DNA of 27,220 nucleotides, taken from assembly GCA_937967325.1 (NCBI GenBank), contig CALBSQ010000224.1, forward strand, positions 1 to 27,220, in the 5' to 3' direction. Source of the stretch: an uncultured Chloroflexota bacterium. GTDB lineage: Bacteria > Chloroflexota > UBA4733. Each line of letters begins with the position of its first letter. The stretch's first letter is position 1. Shown here one piece after another: positions 24,274 to 27,220 of the stretch. The notes under the pieces were generated by a model that was given only the letters and a program-made list of their open reading frames with translations, was not told the origin of the DNA and ran no database searches. The position numbers were made by a program, and so were the translations under genes.

Positions 24274-25374
24274 ATGAACAACACCGCCACCGGCGCGTTG
24301 CCGGCTAGTTCCGCGCCCGGGCTGGCCACCCACGAGCTCCTCCAGCGCCTCGTCGAAGCGACGCCTGCGCGCTTGAGCTTGCCGGAATCGATCAACGATC
24401 CAGCAACGCTGCGCGACTGGCAGGCGGAGCTACGAGCCGCACTGGAGCCGGTGCTCGGTGTAACCCCGGAGTCCGTCCAGCCAGTTGCCGCCGAAATCAG
24501 CGACACCGTGCCCTGTGCCGGCTACGTCCGCCACCACCTGTGCTACACCGGCGCCTTCGGCGGCACCGTGAGCGCCTACTTGCTGGCGCCCGATCCGCCG
24601 GCCGCCACACCGTCGCCGGGCCTGCTCTGCCTGCACGGCCACGGCGACAATCTTGGCAAGGCACTCGTCGCCGGCGTGCCCCCCAACGACACCGTGGCTG
24701 CCTACATTGCCAGCCATAACTACGACTTCGCCGTCCGTTTCGCTCAACGGGGTTACGTCACACTTGCGCCCGACGCACTGGGCTTCGGAGAGCGCGCCCC
24801 GGATAAGAGTGGCGGCTACCACAACGCGATGGGCCGGGTCACGGAGTACCTGGGCCTATCGCTCACCGGTCTGCGCCTGCTGGACGACAGCCGCGGGCTG
24901 ACAGTTTTGGCGTCGCGCCCCGAGGTGGACCCGACGCGGCTCGGCGTCGTCGGCCTCTCCGAGGGCGGGAAGCGCACGCTCTTCCTCGCCGCCTTCGACG
25001 AGCGGGTGCGGGCTGCCGTAGTGAGCGGCTACTTCACCTCATTGCGCCGCGAGGTCCAGACCTGGCGCCGACTGCACGGCTGGGACCTCTGCAACCACCT
25101 CTTCGGCCTGTTGCCGGTGTGCGACCTGCCCGACGTAGCCGCGCTCGTCGCTCCGCGCCCCCTCTTGATTCAGAACGGCCGGCGTGACGGACTCTACGGG
25201 ATTGCGGAGGTGGAAGCGGGCTTCGGCACGGTCCGGGGCGCCTACGCCGCAGCCGGCGCCCCGGACGCCTGTGCGCTGGACCTCTTCGATGGGGAGCACG
25301 TCTTCATGGTTCTCGCTGCGGAGCGCTGGTTTGAGCGATTCCTCGATGTCGCTGCCATCTCGCAGACGGGCTGA
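24274..25374 (+). CDS. alpha/beta hydrolase, dienelactone hydrolase-like (paralogue)
   Basis: 366-residue alpha/beta hydrolase, paralogue of the one at 22062. Predicted triad: S229 (GLSEGG), D305 (NGRRDGLYG) and H342 (DGEHVF). The oxyanion segment is 'LLCLHGHGDN' and the shared block reads 'YDFAVRFAQRGYVTLAPDALGFGER'. The first 80 residues are helical, with no signal peptide. Its ATG directly abuts the stop of the dioxygenase gene with no gap; the ribosome site would have to lie within that coding sequence, and none is strong, so coupled translation is likely. The active-site surroundings differ from the paralogue (GLSEGG versus GLSFGG), so the two probably act on different but related esters. 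Substrate unknown. Confidence 0.85.
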   Translation: MNNTATGALPASSAPGLATHELLQRLVEATPARLSLPESINDPATLRDWQAELRAALEPVLGVTPESVQPVAAEISDTVPCAGYVRHHLCYTGAFGGTVSAYLLAPDPPAATPSPGLLCLHGHGDNLGKALVAGVPPNDTVAAYIASHNYDFAVRFAQRGYVTLAPDALGFGERAPDKSGGYHNAMGRVTEYLGLSLTGLRLLDDSRGLTVLASRPEVDPTRLGVVGLSEGGKRTLFLAAFDERVRAAVVSGYFTSLRREVQTWRRLHGWDLCNHLFGLLPVCDLPDVAALVAPRPLLIQNGRRDGLYGIAEVEAGFGTVRGAYAAAGAPDACALDLFDGEHVFMVLAAERWFERFLDVAAISQTG

Positions 25375-25418
25375 GCTGGAATTGGGCAGTGGCGTTGGCG
25401 GCATGTCCCAACAGGTCT

Positions 25419-25555
25419 CCCGGCGAATAAATTCGCGGGCTACCCCTTGCGAAGCCCGCCGTCGCGGGCTGGGTCGGACCGGAGAAAAGGCTAGCGGCTG
25501 GAGAGTCCGCGCAGGCGGACTTCGCAGGTCGTAGCCCGCGAATTTATTCGCCGGG
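25419..25555. repeat. perfect inverted repeat, 25-bp arms, with inner hairpins
   Basis: Arm 25419-25443 is the exact reverse complement of arm 25531-25555; it contains cggcgaataaattcgcgggc. Inside, ttgcgaagcccgcc (25447-25460) pairs with ggcggacttcgcag (25514-25527) at 12 of 14 positions, and each inner arm also starts a small hairpin of its own (agcccgc-cgtc-gcgggct and agtccgc-gcag-gcggact). The element fills the gap between the convergent hydrolase and dehydrogenase genes. Repeats with a 'gaataaattcgcgggcta' core are, from memory, common in Chloroflexota and some other phyla. No T-run suggests a terminator. Confidence 0.88.
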
Positions 25556-25602
25556 TGTCCGCCGCCCCCGCAAGTCCAAAGGACTGAGACGATGCTCCAC
25601 AC

Positions 25603-26370
25603 CTAGAAGTAATTGCTCGTGATGCCGCCATCGATCACCATCACCGCGCCGTTGGTCCAGTCGGATTCGTCAGATGCGAGGTACAGCGCGCAGTTGACCA
25701 CGTCCTCCGGGCGACCGAAGCGACCACTGGGCTGGCGGCCCAGCCGGAGCCGCCGCGCCTCCTCGTCCTTGAGCAGCCAGTCCGTCATGAGCGGTGTCTC
25801 GATCGGTCCGGGGCAGATGGCGTTGGTGCGGATGCTCCGGGGCCGGAACTGGATGGCCAGCGACTTGGTCAGGGAGATGACGGCTCCCTTGGAGGCGGTG
25901 TAGGCGTCCTGGGGCACGCTGCAGCCGACCAGCGCCACAAAGGAGGCGACGTTGATGATCGAGCCGCGGCCACGTTGGAGCATCGGGGGGATGCCATACT
26001 TGCAGCAGAGGAAGATGCCCCGCACGTTCACCGCCATCACGCGGTCCCAAACGGCCACGGAGGTGTCGAGCACGGAATGGTCTTCGCTGGGCATGATGCC
26101 GGCATTGTTGTAGAGCACGTCGAGGCCGCCGTAGTGCGCTAGGACGCCTTCAATGGCAGCTCGCACGCTCGCCTCGTCGGCGACGTCGCAAGCGAAGAAG
26201 GCGGCTTCCCCGCCAGCCTTGCGGACTCCAGCGACGGTCTCTTCTCCCGACTCCGGCACGATGTCGAGGGCCGCGACTCGGGCGCCCTCACGCGCGAAAA
26301 CCTGGCAGGCTACCCGCCCCATGCCACTGCCAGCGCCGGTGATCAGGCACACTTTCTTTTGTAATCGCAC
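25603..26370 (-). CDS. short-chain dehydrogenase/reductase (classical SDR)
   Basis: NAD(P)-dependent oxidoreductase of the classical SDR family, 255 residues from GTG 26370. The cofactor motif is TGAGSGMG (11-18), with D36 at the end of the second strand favouring NAD(H). NNAG is at 88-91, and the catalytic residues are N115, S143, Y157 and K161 (YTASK). The C-terminal 'GRFGRPEDVVNCALYLASDESDWTNGAVMVIDGG' is typical of 3-oxoacyl-ACP reductase/glucose dehydrogenase-like SDRs. The frame extends to GTG 26382, but GTG 26370 has AGGG five bases before it and gives the usual SDR start MRLQKKV. Substrate unknown; with its neighbours it could oxidise the hydroxyl made or released in the pathway, but it is on the opposite strand and separated by a repeat. 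Confidence 0.93.
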   Translation of the reverse strand: MRLQKKVCLITGAGSGMGRVACQVFAREGARVAALDIVPESGEETVAGVRKAGGEAAFFACDVADEASVRAAIEGVLAHYGGLDVLYNNAGIMPSEDHSVLDTSVAVWDRVMAVNVRGIFLCCKYGIPPMLQRGRGSIINVASFVALVGCSVPQDAYTASKGAVISLTKSLAIQFRPRSIRTNAICPGPIETPLMTDWLLKDEEARRLRLGRQPSGRFGRPEDVVNCALYLASDESDWTNGAVMVIDGGITSNYF

Positions 26371-26529
26371 GGCATCCCTCACTAGCTACGTTCCAACTCG
26401 CGCTGTCACTCTGAGGTAGTGACGACCCGGTCGAAAGCCACCTGGTCAACTGTTGCGAGTTCCCCCTCGTGCGTACATCGTACACCGCGCATAGCCGGGA
26501 CCGATGGGCGCAGGAAGCTGAGCGCGCGA

Positions 26530-26937
26530 CTATGCTATCCAGTTTTCGATGCGGAGACCGGGCACGCGCTGAAAGTGCCGGATGTTACCGGTAATGAGTG
26601 TGAGGTTCTCGGCGAGTGTGATGGCCGCGATGCGAAGGTCAGCCTCGGCCAAAGGCGTGCCCATGCGCTCCAGATCGGCCCGGAGCGGGCCATAGAGCCG
26701 CGCCGCTGCCGCGTCAAACGGCAGAATTGGGAGATTTGCCGTCAGGACTGTCTCGATGCGCGCGAGCAGGACGCTCGAATGCTCGCTGCGCCGGTACGCG
26801 CCATACAGCAACTCTCCCAAGGTGATACTCGTAGTGAACTGGGCTTCCACCGGAACCGTGGCCAGCTTGGCCACAAGAGTCGGCGAAGTGCTGCGCTTCA
26901 TGAGGTTGCTGAGCGTGTCCGTGTCCAGTACGTACAT
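26530..26937 (-). CDS. vapC: PIN-domain ribonuclease toxin, VapC family
   Basis: 135-residue PIN-domain protein, the toxin of a type II toxin-antitoxin pair; VapC proteins cut specific RNAs (often tRNA or rRNA) with Mg. Acidic residues expected at the active site: D5 (MYVLDTDTLS), E42 (TLGELLYGA) and D100 (LAEADLRIAA); the fourth position is N118 in 'ITGNIRHF', a common variant. ATG 26937 is chosen over GTG 26940 because it overlaps the antitoxin stop by one base (TGATG), the usual coupling in such operons. The antitoxin lies directly upstream. The target RNA cannot be told from sequence. Confidence 0.93.
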   Translation of the reverse strand: MYVLDTDTLSNLMKRSTSPTLVAKLATVPVEAQFTTSITLGELLYGAYRRSEHSSVLLARIETVLTANLPILPFDAAAARLYGPLRADLERMGTPLAEADLRIAAITLAENLTLITGNIRHFQRVPGLRIENWIA

Positions 26938-27220
26938 CACGCGTCCAGGTCAACGTGGCGACCCAAGTCGCGCGCGCGGTCGGCATAGATGTCGGCAACC
27001 ATGGCGTCGACATCGTCATCGCCGAGATCATTGAGCAGGCCGAGCAGGGCGAGAGCGCCCCGCGGCGTTACGGGCTTCGCCTGCTCACGCGTCCGTTCCA
27101 GATCGCTCACCGGCACCAGAGCAGCAAGCGGCTTGCCTCGGCGTTCGATGATGACATGCTTTTCGCCAAAGGCGACTTCGGCGATTAGCGACGATAAATG
27201 GGCTTTGGCCTGAGAAGCGC
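26937..27220 (-). CDS. Phd/YefM-type antitoxin, 5' end beyond the window
   Basis: Partial gene read from the right edge of the window; 93 complete codons are visible before the TGA at 26939-26937. The translation includes 'ASQAKAHLSSLIAEV' and 'GEKHVIIERRGKPLAALVPV', the DNA-binding fold of the Phd/YefM family, then 'SDLER' and an acidic C-terminal tail ('LLNDLGDDDVDAMVADIYAD') that should wrap and inhibit the toxin. The start codon and a few N-terminal residues are missing. The stop overlaps the vapC ATG. The antitoxin normally binds its own promoter, so this operon is likely autorepressed; the promoter is outside the window. Confidence 0.88.
   Translation of the reverse strand, partial: ASQAKAHLSSLIAEVAFGEKHVIIERRGKPLAALVPVSDLERTREQAKPVTPRGALALLGLLNDLGDDDVDAMVADIYADRARDLGRHVDLDA

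Noticed and set aside
23095..24333. 412-codon open frame antisense to the dioxygenase gene
   Set aside because: The plus strand carries the PhyH iron-binding motifs, and the antisense frame runs through the inverted repeat; it is a shadow.

Overview
This 27.2-kb, GC-rich window is a bacterial chromosome segment, most likely from a Chloroflexota bacterium (Thermomicrobia-like or an uncultured relative). The evidence is combined: extracellular solute-binding lipoproteins with long Ala/Ser/Thr linkers behind a twin-arginine/lipobox signal, a Uma2-family protein, a valyl-tRNA synthetase of the archaeal type, and several long intergenic inverted repeats of kinds I associate with this phylum. No rRNA, tRNA, CRISPR array, prophage or transposase was recognised. 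The phylum call is inference.

Layout. (1) 0.2-5.2 kb, housekeeping: mutS (-) diverges from glmS (+), which converges on a small secreted 3D/double-psi-barrel-like protein (-). (2) 5.5-10.0 kb, sugar catabolism: a rhamnonate-dehydratase-like enolase-superfamily enzyme, a type I sulfatase 10 bases behind it, then an ABC-type sugar-binding lipoprotein without permeases. (3) 10.0-11.4 kb: a perfect 36-bp inverted repeat, a GYD-domain protein (-) and a Uma2-family nuclease-like protein (+). (4) 11.5-18.2 kb, all minus strand: mrfA (DUF1998 helicase), mrfB (RNase H-like exonuclease with TPR tail), a two-helix membrane protein and archaeal-type valS. mrfA-mrfB-membrane protein overlap each other, so they form one operon; valS follows after a 97-base gap holding a perfect palindrome. 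(5) 18.4-26.4 kb, a second catabolic island: alpha/beta hydrolase (+), AraC-type regulator (-) divergent from a second sugar-binding lipoprotein (+), then two paralogous 366-residue hydrolases flanking a phytanoyl-CoA-dioxygenase-like enzyme (+), and a convergent short-chain dehydrogenase (-). (6) 26.5 kb to the end: a VapC toxin and its Phd/YefM-type antitoxin (-), the latter cut by the window edge.

How the genes may work together. The two solute-binding lipoproteins lie beside enzymes for desulfation, sugar-acid dehydration, ester hydrolysis, 2-oxoglutarate-dependent hydroxylation and alcohol oxidation. This suggests uptake and breakdown of modified (sulfated or acylated) sugars or similar organic compounds; the AraC regulator is placed to control the second set. 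The mrfAB pair points to a UvrABC-independent crosslink-repair route.

The most unusual non-coding content is four different long inverted repeats (arms 25, 25, 34 and 36 bp), all intergenic, plus an 8-nt tandem repeat that has entered the mutS reading frame. No clear new defence or mobile system was found.
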